From an uncultured bacterium (lineage in GTDB: Bacteria; Bacillota; Clostridia; Lachnospirales; Lachnospiraceae): a stretch of DNA of 64,000 nucleotides. The position numbers and the translations under genes were made by a program. Within the stretch, counting starts at the first letter, position 1. Every line of letters starts with the position of its first letter. Of this stretch, positions 17,351 through 26,300 are shown one piece after another. The notes beneath the pieces were generated by a model. That model was given only the letters and a program-made list of their open reading frames with translations, ran no database searches and was not told the DNA's origin. Location: the NCBI GenBank assembly GCA_947177425.1, contig CAMWUN010000005.1, positions 1-64,000 of the forward strand, given 5' to 3'.

Positions 17351-18411
17351 TGAAATTGACAATATTTGTGCTTTGGGGTCTAATAGCTTTCTTTGCATTT
17401 TGGCTCAAAGCTATAAAAGTTTATAATGCAAAAAAGTATAGTATTAAAGCTGAAAAAGGGATACAAGAAGCGAAATATATAACCATTGGAGAGATAAAGC
17501 AGTATATCCAGATTCGCGGGCAAAGCATTTCTAATCCGTTTATTATCATGCTTCATGGAGGCCCCGGCAACAATATGGCCTATTATTCCTATAGATGGCA
17601 AACACTGTTGGAACATAAATATACTATTGTTCATTGGGATCAACGTGGATGTGGAAATACTTATTACAGCAATAAAAATGCTCAAAAGCCAACATTGGAA
17701 TTGCTGTTGACAGATTTAGAAGCATTAGTTACATATATTTGTGCAGAGTATAAAAAGGAAAAAGTCATCATCATGGGGCACTCATGGGGGACATTTTTAG
17801 GAGCTGTTTATTCAATAAAATATCCTGATAAAGTAGAGGCATATATCTCCATTGGACAGATGTTAGATTTCAAAAAGTCTGAGCAAATTTCTGCACAAGA
17901 AGCAATTCGGTTAGCAAATATAGCTGGTAATCATCAGCAGACACAAGAACTTCAGCAAAAACTCACATTAGTTATGGGTTTCCATAAGTTTGACAGGCAA
18001 GAGGCTATGTACCTGCTCAACTTTCGTCAACTAAAGGAAAAGTATTTGCCTGCTCAGTATCCTAAAAAGATGCTTTCCCTCAGAATTTTTTCGCCCTATA
18101 TGACTTTTCGTGACTTCAAATGGATGATTGCATTTGATAAACTTGTTGAAACCAACAAAGAAATATATCAAGAACTATTGTTAAAAGAACTGTCCCTATA
18201 TAATTATGCTTTGGATTATTTTGTTCCAGTGATTATAATTGCAGGAGAAAATGACTGGACAACACCACATACTATGGCCTTAAAGTATTTTGAAGATATT
18301 TCTGCTCCATATAAAAAGTTCATAACAATTAAGGATGCCGGACACATTCCATTTCTTGATAAGCCAGAAGAGTTTGCCGAAACACTGTTAGATGCACTTC
18401 ACAGTTTATAG
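17350..18411 (+). CDS. Membrane-anchored alpha/beta hydrolase (S33 / proline-iminopeptidase-like)
   Basis: An N-terminal hydrophobic segment (about residues 3-21) predicts a signal anchor. The hydrolase domain follows: MLHGGPGNN (oxyanion), WDQRGCGNTYY, nucleophile elbow GHSWGT, AGENDWTTP (acid) and DAGHIPFLDKPEEF (His). HGGPG with DQRGxG is typical of the S33 proline iminopeptidase/hydrolase group, but true aminopeptidase activity is not assured. It is coupled to the upstream PadR gene. Like padR it is AT-rich, so the pair appears to be one transferred unit. A role in hydrolysing a PadR-sensed ester, lactone or peptide is inference. Confidence 0.87.
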   Translation: MKLTIFVLWGLIAFFAFWLKAIKVYNAKKYSIKAEKGIQEAKYITIGEIKQYIQIRGQSISNPFIIMLHGGPGNNMAYYSYRWQTLLEHKYTIVHWDQRGCGNTYYSNKNAQKPTLELLLTDLEALVTYICAEYKKEKVIIMGHSWGTFLGAVYSIKYPDKVEAYISIGQMLDFKKSEQISAQEAIRLANIAGNHQQTQELQQKLTLVMGFHKFDRQEAMYLLNFRQLKEKYLPAQYPKKMLSLRIFSPYMTFRDFKWMIAFDKLVETNKEIYQELLLKELSLYNYALDYFVPVIIIAGENDWTTPHTMALKYFEDISAPYKKFITIKDAGHIPFLDKPEEFAETLLDALHSL

Positions 18412-18562
18412 AACTGAGAAATTTTCCACTTTTTTGCCCCACAGTAAGCTGCGAAAATAGTCTTTTCCTGTCGGCTCTGCGTCTGTGCGTCTGGCTCTTT
18501 GATGATGTATCTGCTTTCCCCTGCAAATGAAAATTTAACTAATGAAAGATTTTCTATAACAT

Positions 18563-18589
18563 AAAAACAGGGGAAGCTTCGCTTCCCCT
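18563..18589 (-). terminator. Rho-independent terminator of purA
   Basis: A 9-bp perfect stem (AGGGGAAGC / GCTTCCCCT, 3-base loop) is followed on the minus strand by a run of five T. It sits about 20 bases after the purA stop. Confidence 0.85.
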
Positions 18590-18609
18590 ACTGCCCGGCT
18601 ACCGCTTTC

Positions 18610-19902
18610 TTATTTCTTAAGCGGACTTTTCCTGTATATTATGTCATCCCGGCCCGGTCCGTTGGATACCATGGTAATGGGATGCCCAATCTGTTCTTCA
18701 ATAAATTCCACATAATTCCTACAGTTTTCCGGCAGGTCTTCGTAATTCCTGATTCCCCGTATCTCGCATTTCCATCCGGGAAGTGTCTTAAGAACCGGTT
18801 TTGCCTTTTCCAGTTTTGCCGTTACCGGAAAATCCGTTGTAACTTCCCCGTCAATGTCATAGCCCACACAGACAGGAATCTCGTCCAGATAGCCCAGCAC
18901 GTCCAGCACGGTAAAGGCCACGTCCGTAGCCCCCTGCAGTCTGCACCCGTATCTGGAAGCCACACAGTCAAACCACCCCATACGTCTGGGACGCCCTGTG
19001 GTTGCGCCGTATTCTCCGCCGTCGCCGCCCCGTCTCCTTAATTCCTCCGCTTCCTCCCCGAATATTTCGGACACAAAAGCCCCTGCTCCTACCGCTGAGG
19101 AATATGCTTTACATACGGTAATAATCTCTTTAATTTCATAAGGCGGAATGCCTGCCCCGATTGCGCCATAGGCCGCTAAGGTGGAAGAAGACGTTACCAT
19201 GGGGTAGATGCCGTGATCCGGATCTTTCAGAGTGCCAAGCTGCCCCTCTAAGAGAATGGTCTTTCCCTCCTTCATTGCCCTGTCCAGATATGCAGACACA
19301 TCGCACACATACGGGGCAATCATTTCCCTGTACCCGCGCAGGGTTTCCATAAGCTGTTCCGGGTCTATGAGGGGCTTATGGTACATATGTTCCAGCATAA
19401 TATTTTTCTGCTCACAGACTCTTTCTATCTTTTCCCTAAGCCGCTCCTCATCAAAAAGTTCGCTGACCTGGAAACCAATCTTTGCATATTTATCCGAATA
19501 AAAAGGTGCAATGCCTGATTTTGTGGAACCAAAAGATTTTCCTCCAAGCCGCTCCTCCTCATACTGGTCAAGGAGAATATGATAGGGCATTACCATCTGC
19601 GCCCTGTCAGATACCAGAATTTTAGGCATAGGCACATTTCTGTCCGTAATGGATTTTATTTCATTAAAAAGCACCGGAATATTCAGTGCCACGCCGTTGC
19701 CCACAATGCTGGTAGTATGACTGTAAAATACACCGGAGGGCAGCGTATGCAATGCAAATTTCCCATAATTGTTCACAATGGTATGCCCTGCATTGGCTCC
19801 CCCCTGAAAACGGACAATAATATCCGCTTTCTGTGCCAGCATATCAGTTATCTTGCCCTTTCCTTCATCGCCCCAGTTGGCTCCTACTACCGCTTTAACC
19901 AT
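18610..19902 (-). CDS. purA: Adenylosuccinate synthetase
   Basis: It begins VKAVVGANWGDEGKGKITDM, carrying the GDEGKGK P-loop of PurA, followed by FQGGANAGHTIV, the catalytic region, and a C-terminal GPGRDDII. It condenses IMP and aspartate using GTP to form adenylosuccinate, the first committed step to AMP. The track start (19953) is too early; the ATG at 19902 has CAGGAGG 8-9 bases upstream and gives a normal 430-residue protein. It is monocistronic with its own terminator. Confidence 0.96.
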   Translation of the reverse strand: MVKAVVGANWGDEGKGKITDMLAQKADIIVRFQGGANAGHTIVNNYGKFALHTLPSGVFYSHTTSIVGNGVALNIPVLFNEIKSITDRNVPMPKILVSDRAQMVMPYHILLDQYEEERLGGKSFGSTKSGIAPFYSDKYAKIGFQVSELFDEERLREKIERVCEQKNIMLEHMYHKPLIDPEQLMETLRGYREMIAPYVCDVSAYLDRAMKEGKTILLEGQLGTLKDPDHGIYPMVTSSSTLAAYGAIGAGIPPYEIKEIITVCKAYSSAVGAGAFVSEIFGEEAEELRRRGGDGGEYGATTGRPRRMGWFDCVASRYGCRLQGATDVAFTVLDVLGYLDEIPVCVGYDIDGEVTTDFPVTAKLEKAKPVLKTLPGWKCEIRGIRNYEDLPENCRNYVEFIEEQIGHPITMVSNGPGRDDIIYRKSPLKK

Positions 19903-20043
19903 ATTCTTTTCCTCCTGCCGGATACCTGTGACGGCGCTGCGCCAATTCCGCAAACCGCATCAGGCATTTACTATCAAACGCTGTTATCCTTGCAAACCAG
20001 CTTACTATAACAACAATCAGCACGCTCTGCGAACTGACCTTAT

Positions 20044-20088
20044 GTTAAACGACGGATGTCAGGCTTAGCCAGCCATCCTTATGTTAAC
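20044..20088 (-). repeat. Dispersed REP-like palindromic repeat, module A
   Basis: Read on the minus strand this is GTTAACATAAGGATGGCTGG and continues through an imperfect palindrome (GGATG...CATCC). Nearly the same 37 bases recur at 34018-34055, and a shortened form at about 42728-42752. It lies in the 5' region of purA next to a module-B repeat. Confidence 0.75.
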
Positions 20089-20094
20089 ATGAAC

Positions 20095-20122
20095 AAAAGC
20101 AGGCTTGTAAAAACCTGCTTTT
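20095..20122. terminator. Bidirectional terminator-like hairpin
   Basis: AAAAGCAGG pairs with CCTGCTTTT across a 10-base loop, with A/T tails on both sides. On the minus strand it could end the aldo/keto reductase transcript, whose stop is about 140 bases away. Confidence 0.6.
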
Positions 20123-20261
20123 ATTATCAGCTTCTTACCTGATGATTATACCTGATATATAACCATAAGTAAAATCAATATTTATTATATGTATTATAAA
20201 TAAAAATTATATCATTCTAATAATGACTTTCCAGCCAGACTGCTTCTTTTGAGCTGCCCGG

Positions 20262-21413
20262 TCAATGCCCAAACACCTCAGCCGCTTTCTTCATCTTCTG
20301 AATAATCTCTACCCCAAAAGGGCAGTTCTTCTCACATCTGCCGCAGGCAATGCATTCTCCTGCATGGTGTGCAAGCAGCCTGTAATGGTCCGCCACGGTT
20401 TCCGGCACTTCCTTCTGGGCAAGACAGAGGTTTAAGTATTTATTGACTTCCGCCACATTGATTCCCACACTGCAGGGTGCGCAATGTCCGCAGTACATAC
20501 AATTTCCACGGAACTGGAACTTATCCATCCGGGACAGGATCATAGAATAATCTTTCTCCTCCCTGGATGCCTCATAATAAGACACTGCTTTTTCAATTTC
20601 ATTTTCGCTGTGGCAGCCTGCCATAACAGACACCACTCCCGGTCTGGTCAGGCAGTATTCAATACACTGGTATTCATTAAAGGCCACGCCAAAAGGAGAC
20701 AGTTCTGCATTTAACATATCCCCGCCGCCAAACACCTTCATAACGTCAATGGCAACATTTTCCCGGTCGCATAATTCATACAGGGCTTTTCTGTCGGGGT
20801 TCATTCCCACAAACCCGTTCTGATAGGCGGCCGGGTCGAACAAATCGTTGCAGTCCTCACTTGCCGGCTGCATATCATAGGCTGCATTCACGGAAAACAT
20901 CAATACATCAATCAGCCCGCTTTCCACGGCTTTCCGGGCAATCACCGGATTATGGGAACTTAATCCTATTGCCCGGATTTTCCCTTCCGCTTTCAGTTCT
21001 TTACAGTACCGGATGATCTCTCCCTGAAAAACTTCCTGAAAATCCCTTTCCCCGTCCACATAGTGAATCATGCCGATGTCCAGATAATCCGTTCCCAGCC
21101 TTTTTAGCTGGTCTTCAAAGGCTTCTTTTGCCTTTTTGATGTCTCTGGTGCGCAGATACTGTCCATCCTCCCACACCGCACAAATATGTCCCTGCAAAAC
21201 AAGCTTATCCCGTCTTCCCGCCATTGCCGCGCCTAAATTATCCCGGAATTCGGGATTAGGCGTATACATGTCAATAAAATTGATTCCAAGTTCCATTGCC
21301 CGGTCCAGCATTTTCTTAAATTCTTCCCGGGTCCTGCCTATAAAACCCTCGCACCCTAAGGCAATTTCACTTACTGCCAGACCGCCGCATCTTTTGATTT
21401 CCCTATACTTCAC
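20262..21413 (-). CDS. Aldo/keto reductase with C-terminal 4Fe-4S ferredoxin domain
   Basis: Residues about 1-290 form an AKR barrel (NFIDMYTPNPEF, DYLDIGMIHYVD, GLSSHNP). The C-terminal 90 residues carry cysteine sets for iron-sulfur binding: CMYCGHCAPC and CIACGRCEKNC. This architecture is common in anaerobic Clostridia as a predicted NAD(P)H- or ferredoxin-linked oxidoreductase; the substrate is unknown. The track start is a TTG at 21419. I prefer the GTG at 21413 because GGAAGG then lies 8 bases upstream. It is transcribed alone. Confidence 0.88.
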   Translation of the reverse strand: MKYREIKRCGGLAVSEIALGCEGFIGRTREEFKKMLDRAMELGINFIDMYTPNPEFRDNLGAAMAGRRDKLVLQGHICAVWEDGQYLRTRDIKKAKEAFEDQLKRLGTDYLDIGMIHYVDGERDFQEVFQGEIIRYCKELKAEGKIRAIGLSSHNPVIARKAVESGLIDVLMFSVNAAYDMQPASEDCNDLFDPAAYQNGFVGMNPDRKALYELCDRENVAIDVMKVFGGGDMLNAELSPFGVAFNEYQCIEYCLTRPGVVSVMAGCHSENEIEKAVSYYEASREEKDYSMILSRMDKFQFRGNCMYCGHCAPCSVGINVAEVNKYLNLCLAQKEVPETVADHYRLLAHHAGECIACGRCEKNCPFGVEIIQKMKKAAEVFGH

Positions 21414-21520
21414 AGGCAATACCTTCCTTCCGCTAATTTATTTTGATATTACCTATTCTATAATAAATTGAATGGAATGGAAATCCCTTTCCGGCAATCT
21501 GATGTTAAATTTGTTACTAT

Positions 21521-23686
21521 TTACAGACAAATCTCCCCGGTAAGGGCCGCCTGGCAATCGCCTCCCACATAAACTTTCAAGAAACCTTCGCAGGGGACTT
21601 CTTTCATATCCCAGTCATAATAACATAACTCTGAAAAAGGAATTCTAAAGCTCACTGTCTTTGTCTCCCCTGCTTTCAGGCTGACTTTCTCAAAGGCTTT
21701 TAGCTGCCGCACCGGACGCACTCTCTTTGCGGCCCTGTCCTGCACATAACACTGGGCCGTCTCCTGCCCGTCCCTGTCCCCTGTATTGGTTACAGACACA
21801 GATACCAGCAGAGCTTCATCCTCCTTCTTCACTTCTAAATCCCCATAAGAATAAGCTGTATAGGAAAGCCCATATCCAAAAGGGTATAAAGGCTCTACCG
21901 GTGCGTCCAGATATTTGGAAGTAAACTTGGACTTCCCTCCCGGACGTCCTGTATTGATATGGGCATAGTACATGGGACACTGGCCCGCAGCCGCTGGAAA
22001 AGTGACTGTCAGTTTCCCGGAAGGGTTTACATCCCCATAGAGCACATCCAGGACAGCGTTTCCTGCTTCCACTCCCAAATGCCATGCTTCCACAATTGCC
22101 GGAACCTTTTGTGCCAGTTTGGGTATTGCCAGGGGTCTGCCGTTAAATAATACCGCCACCACCGGCTTGCCTGTTGCCAGCAGTCCTTCTATCAGCGCCA
22201 TGTGTTCCGGGCTTAAAGTAATGTCAGCCCGGCTTGCCGCCTCGCCGCTCTCTTCCTTCATCTCTCCTATGGCTGCTACCAGCACATCCGAATCCGCTGC
22301 GATTTTCTCCGCATCTGTAAGATTTTCACTGTACTGAAAAGGAATTCCACGCATCCGGCATGCTTCCAGAATACTTACACAGTCCTCCGGCTTTGCACCG
22401 ATGGCCCAGGCTCCAGTCATCTGCTCTTTATCCGAAGCAAGGGAGCCAAAGAGTCCTATTTTTGCGTCTGCCTTTAAAGGCAGTACCTTATTTTCATTCT
22501 TTAGAAGGACGATGGATTTGACAGCCGCCTCTCTGGCAAGGGCACGGCTTTCTTCCTTCAGCATGGCATGGCTTTCCCTTTCTTCGTCAGTCTGGTAAGG
22601 ATCGTCAAACAGTCCCAGTTCAAATTTAATGCGGAGCACATCCGCTGCTGCCTCATCCAGTATCTGTTCCGGCACTTCCCCGCTTTCCACCAGTTCCTTT
22701 AAACAGGAAATATAGGAATTGGAAGACATATCCATATCCATTCCTGCCAGAATCGCCTGCTTTGCCGCATCCTTCTTATCTTCTGCAATACCGTGGTTCA
22801 CACATTCTGCAATGGCATTGGAGTCGCTGATTACAAGGCCGTCAAATCCCCATCTTTCCCGCAGAACGTCCCGCATCAGCCATGAATTGACCGTGCAGGG
22901 TACACCGTTTATATCGTTAAAAGCAGGCATCACAGCCCTTGCGCCTGCGTCCACACATGCTTTGTAGGCAGGCATATATTCTTCCCAGAGTCTCTGCATG
23001 GACATATCCACACGGTTATAATCCTGTCCGGCTTCCACCGCGCCGTATGCCGCAAAATGTTTCAGGCATGCCGCCATGGCATTTTCCCTGGACAAATCGT
23101 CTCCCTGGAAGCCCCTCACCTTTGCGGCTCCATAAAGGCCGTTTAAAAGCACATCTTCCCCTGCGCCCTCGCTGACACGTCCCCAGCGGGCATCCTTTGC
23201 CACATCCACCATAGGCGCAAAAGTCATATGGATGCCTGCAGCGGTAGCTTCTTCCGCCGCCACCCTTCCGGTTCTTTCCCAAAGTTCCGGCTCCCATGCG
23301 CAGCTTTCCGCCAGCGGAATCGGTGTCACCGTGCGGAAGCCATGAATAACATCATATCCGAACAGCAGCGGAATTCCCAGCCGCGTTTCCTCCACTGCAA
23401 TTTTCTGAAGCCTGTTGGCTGTGGCGGAATCGCCGATGCCATTGTAGGAACCGATTTTTCCTGCCCGCAGATCTTCCTCATGGAAATCCTGCTGGGCAGT
23501 TCCCATCAGACGGTTAAACTCCTCCTGGGTAATCCGCCCGTCAAACATCATATTTAAAAGTTCTTCAAAACTAACATCAAAAGCCCCCACCAGTGAAGGG
23601 CCGCACTGCTGGAGCTGCCCGATTTTCTCTTCAACCGTCATCCGGGCAAGCAGCTTTTGTATCTGTTCTTCATAATCTTTCTTCAT
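21521..23686 (-). CDS. Glycoside hydrolase family 3 (beta-glucosidase-like)
   Basis: The N-terminal (alpha/beta)8 domain begins at LLARMTVEEKIGQLQQCGP. Family landmarks are VKGF-like VRGFQGDD, CLKHFAAYGA and the nucleophile region GLVISDSNAI, with Asp in SDS. The second domain (LLKNENKVLPL) and a C-terminal fibronectin-III-like domain (FGYGLSYTAYSYGDL) complete a BglX-type layout. There is no signal peptide, so it hydrolyses imported beta-glycosides in the cytoplasm. The track GTG (23710) is replaced by the ATG at 23686, although its ribosome site is weak. It is the last gene of the MBL-GH2-GH78-GH3 operon, 37 bases after GH78. Confidence 0.92.
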   Translation of the reverse strand: MKKDYEEQIQKLLARMTVEEKIGQLQQCGPSLVGAFDVSFEELLNMMFDGRITQEEFNRLMGTAQQDFHEEDLRAGKIGSYNGIGDSATANRLQKIAVEETRLGIPLLFGYDVIHGFRTVTPIPLAESCAWEPELWERTGRVAAEEATAAGIHMTFAPMVDVAKDARWGRVSEGAGEDVLLNGLYGAAKVRGFQGDDLSRENAMAACLKHFAAYGAVEAGQDYNRVDMSMQRLWEEYMPAYKACVDAGARAVMPAFNDINGVPCTVNSWLMRDVLRERWGFDGLVISDSNAIAECVNHGIAEDKKDAAKQAILAGMDMDMSSNSYISCLKELVESGEVPEQILDEAAADVLRIKFELGLFDDPYQTDEERESHAMLKEESRALAREAAVKSIVLLKNENKVLPLKADAKIGLFGSLASDKEQMTGAWAIGAKPEDCVSILEACRMRGIPFQYSENLTDAEKIAADSDVLVAAIGEMKEESGEAASRADITLSPEHMALIEGLLATGKPVVAVLFNGRPLAIPKLAQKVPAIVEAWHLGVEAGNAVLDVLYGDVNPSGKLTVTFPAAAGQCPMYYAHINTGRPGGKSKFTSKYLDAPVEPLYPFGYGLSYTAYSYGDLEVKKEDEALLVSVSVTNTGDRDGQETAQCYVQDRAAKRVRPVRQLKAFEKVSLKAGETKTVSFRIPFSELCYYDWDMKEVPCEGFLKVYVGGDCQAALTGEICL

Positions 23687-23723
23687 ATTTTTGACTCTCT
23701 TTCTTTCCACTTACATATGCATT

Positions 23724-26261
23724 TCACAGGCGGAATGTATATTCCCCTGTTTTTATGGTTTCCTCCCGTCCGTCGGGAAGCCGTACCTGGGCCTGCGCCC
23801 CAAAAGGTACAGTAATCTTTATGGATATTGTGCCGTCCTGTTCATAGCGCCACTTAGAACGGTATGTTCCTGCCGCGGATTTACATTCGCACTCTGCAAA
23901 TCCGAGCCTTTCATCGGGATGGGGTTCAATCACCGCCTTACGGAATCCCGGAGCTGCCGGACGGATACCTCCAAGGTACCCATACATCCATGCCGCAATG
24001 CTGCCATAGCTGTAATGGTTCAGACTGTTCATCCCCTCCGGGTTCATCCGGCCGTCGGGCAGCACAGAGTTCCACCTCTCCCAGATTGTGGTCGCTCCCA
24101 GATTGACGCTGTAAAGCCAGCCCGGATAGCCTTCATTTAAAAGCAGGTCCACAGCCTGTGTATGGTGTCCGGTGCGGGTAAGCGCAGGGCATAGCATCCC
24201 CGTCCCCACAAATCCTGTGTTTAAATGATTATTATTTTCCGAAACTCTCCCCGAAAGCGCCTCTCCTTCTTTTTCCTCTTCCTGGGTAATGCCAAACATA
24301 ATGGCAATGGAAGCGCCTGTCTGTGTGCGGCATACGCACAGGCCCTCATCATCAAAATATTTTTCCAGTATGGCTTTCTTTATTTCTCCTGCCAGCGTGG
24401 CATATTCCCGGGCGTCCTCTCCAAATCCCAGTATTTCCGCCGCCTTTGCAATAATATCCGCATCCTTGTAATAATAACAGCTTGCTATATATAAGGGATC
24501 GGTAGCCCCGAAAGGGCCTGGCTGTTCATTGTCAAGGGCCAGCCAGTCAGCAAAATGGAATCCGCCCTTTACAAGATGGGGACCGCCTTCCTTCTCTTCC
24601 AGACTTCTCTGGTAATCCACCCATGCCCTCATGCCCGGATACATCTCTGCAAGCAGGGTTCTGCTTCCATAATGCAGATATACGTTCCAGGGAATAATCA
24701 CCCCTGCGTCCGCCCATGGACAGCTTCCGCACTCTGCAACCATCCCCTCCTTAATCCGGGGCACGATATTGGGCACTGCTCCGCCAGTGATGCTCTGTTC
24801 CGCACGCATATCCCACAAATATTTGCGGTAAAAAGCCGGCATATACATGTTGTAGCATGCAGTTTCCGCAAATACCTGGGCATCCCCCGTCCATCCAAGG
24901 CGCTCATCTCTCTGGGGACAGTCCGTAGGCACATCCAGGAAATTATCTTTCTGCCCCCACAGGGCATTGGAAAACAACTGGTTCACCTTTTCGTTTCCGG
25001 TGACAATACGTCCGGTCTGTTCAAAGTCACTGCGCAGATGCCATGCGGTAAAATGATATTCTTCCCATCCTGTCGCCAATGGCTCCCACTGCCCTTGTGT
25101 ATGACAGATTTCCGCCAGCATATACCGGAACCCGTAAAAGGTAAAGTGCGGCCTTGCATGGGCAGGCGCCCCTTTGGAAAGATAAACAAACTCCGTTTTT
25201 GCCAGCCGCAGGTTTTCATGGTAAAAACAGCCGTCCTGTAAAATCTCACAGGCAGTCAGCCGTATTCCCTCCCCCTCAGGAAGGTTACAGTCAAATTCCA
25301 CCCACCCTGTAAGGTTCTGCCCGAAATCCAGAATCGTCTCTCCCTTAGGAGATACAATAATCTCTATGGGCGCAAAAGATTCCTTTTTTACAATGGGAAG
25401 ACTGTAACGCTCTGTCAGTTCCCCGCAGCGTGCAGGTTCTTCCAGACTGACCGGAACTGTATGCCTGCTGCCTTCCAGCCGCGCATCATAAATCTCTCCG
25501 TCATAAATTCCGCTGAAAGCAATGGGCGAAGGACGGCTGCCCCAGCTTTCATCAGAGCATAGGAGCAGTTTTCCGTCAACATACAGTTCGCATACCGCAT
25601 ATAATTTATCTCCATACAGATTGGGAATGCCGCCTTCAAATCCCAGACGGCTTTTGAACCAGCCCTCTCCCAGCCATATTTCCAGTTTGTTCTCCCCGCT
25701 CTTTATATATTCCGTTACGTCTATAACAGCCGTCTGTAAATGAAAATCGTAAGAATGGTAGCCGGGGGCCAGATATTCCTCCCCGGCCTTCTTTCCGTTC
25801 AGATAACACTCATATACACCAAGTCCGCAGATGTACAGCCTGGCCGCTTCCGCCGCCTGGGCTTCAAAAGTTTTTTCAAGAATATATCCTTTGTGGAGTT
25901 TTTCATCTACAATCTCTTCTCCCGGCGTTATCCACTTTCCGCGCCATTCTTCCATCAATTTTCCTGTCTCAAAAAAGCTGCGCCCTGATGCTTTCTCTTT
26001 TGTGTCAGCCGTTACCTCCACACAGTAATCATAACGGCTTCTGGGCTGTAATGGAAAGACCAGCGGGAAATCCATGCTGTCCCCATCCGGCACATCACCG
26101 CTGTCATAAACGGTTTCCCCATCCTTTTCCACAAAAATCCGTACCTTTTCCTGTCGGACGGCATCCCCTGCATCCTCCACTTTCCATGAAAGGGAAACCG
26201 GTGTATAGCTGTAACCCAAAGGCTCCTCAATATGGTTTGCACGCAATTCCGTAATTTTCAT
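23724..26261 (-). CDS. GH78 alpha-L-rhamnosidase
   Basis: The domain order is that of GH78: N-terminal beta-sandwich domains (VSLSWKVEDAG, YICGLGVYECYLNG, WLGEGWF), then the (alpha/alpha)6 catalytic domain with DCPQRDERLGWTGDAQVF, which bears the conserved catalytic acids, and GATTIWERWNS with the general-base Glu. A C-terminal beta-domain ends the 845-residue protein. It releases terminal alpha-L-rhamnose from plant glycosides or polysaccharides. No signal peptide is visible, so it is probably intracellular. AAGGAG lies just before the ATG. It is flanked by GH2 upstream and GH3 downstream in one operon, pointing to stepwise trimming of a rhamnosylated glycoside. Confidence 0.94.
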   Translation of the reverse strand: MKITELRANHIEEPLGYSYTPVSLSWKVEDAGDAVRQEKVRIFVEKDGETVYDSGDVPDGDSMDFPLVFPLQPRSRYDYCVEVTADTKEKASGRSFFETGKLMEEWRGKWITPGEEIVDEKLHKGYILEKTFEAQAAEAARLYICGLGVYECYLNGKKAGEEYLAPGYHSYDFHLQTAVIDVTEYIKSGENKLEIWLGEGWFKSRLGFEGGIPNLYGDKLYAVCELYVDGKLLLCSDESWGSRPSPIAFSGIYDGEIYDARLEGSRHTVPVSLEEPARCGELTERYSLPIVKKESFAPIEIIVSPKGETILDFGQNLTGWVEFDCNLPEGEGIRLTACEILQDGCFYHENLRLAKTEFVYLSKGAPAHARPHFTFYGFRYMLAEICHTQGQWEPLATGWEEYHFTAWHLRSDFEQTGRIVTGNEKVNQLFSNALWGQKDNFLDVPTDCPQRDERLGWTGDAQVFAETACYNMYMPAFYRKYLWDMRAEQSITGGAVPNIVPRIKEGMVAECGSCPWADAGVIIPWNVYLHYGSRTLLAEMYPGMRAWVDYQRSLEEKEGGPHLVKGGFHFADWLALDNEQPGPFGATDPLYIASCYYYKDADIIAKAAEILGFGEDAREYATLAGEIKKAILEKYFDDEGLCVCRTQTGASIAIMFGITQEEEKEGEALSGRVSENNNHLNTGFVGTGMLCPALTRTGHHTQAVDLLLNEGYPGWLYSVNLGATTIWERWNSVLPDGRMNPEGMNSLNHYSYGSIAAWMYGYLGGIRPAAPGFRKAVIEPHPDERLGFAECECKSAAGTYRSKWRYEQDGTISIKITVPFGAQAQVRLPDGREETIKTGEYTFRL

Positions 26262-26300
26262 GTCCTGCTCCTTTTCTGTTTCCTTCCGGTGTTCCGGCTT

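Larger units (their letters stand above)
19903..20261. other. Gene-free region upstream of purA with repeat and hairpin
   Basis: No coding sequence is supported here. It contains, from low to high coordinate, a module-B dispersed repeat (about 19975-20012), a module-A palindromic repeat (20044-20088) and a terminator-like hairpin (20095-20122). The last 100 bases are AT-rich with no recognisable element. Confidence 0.7.
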
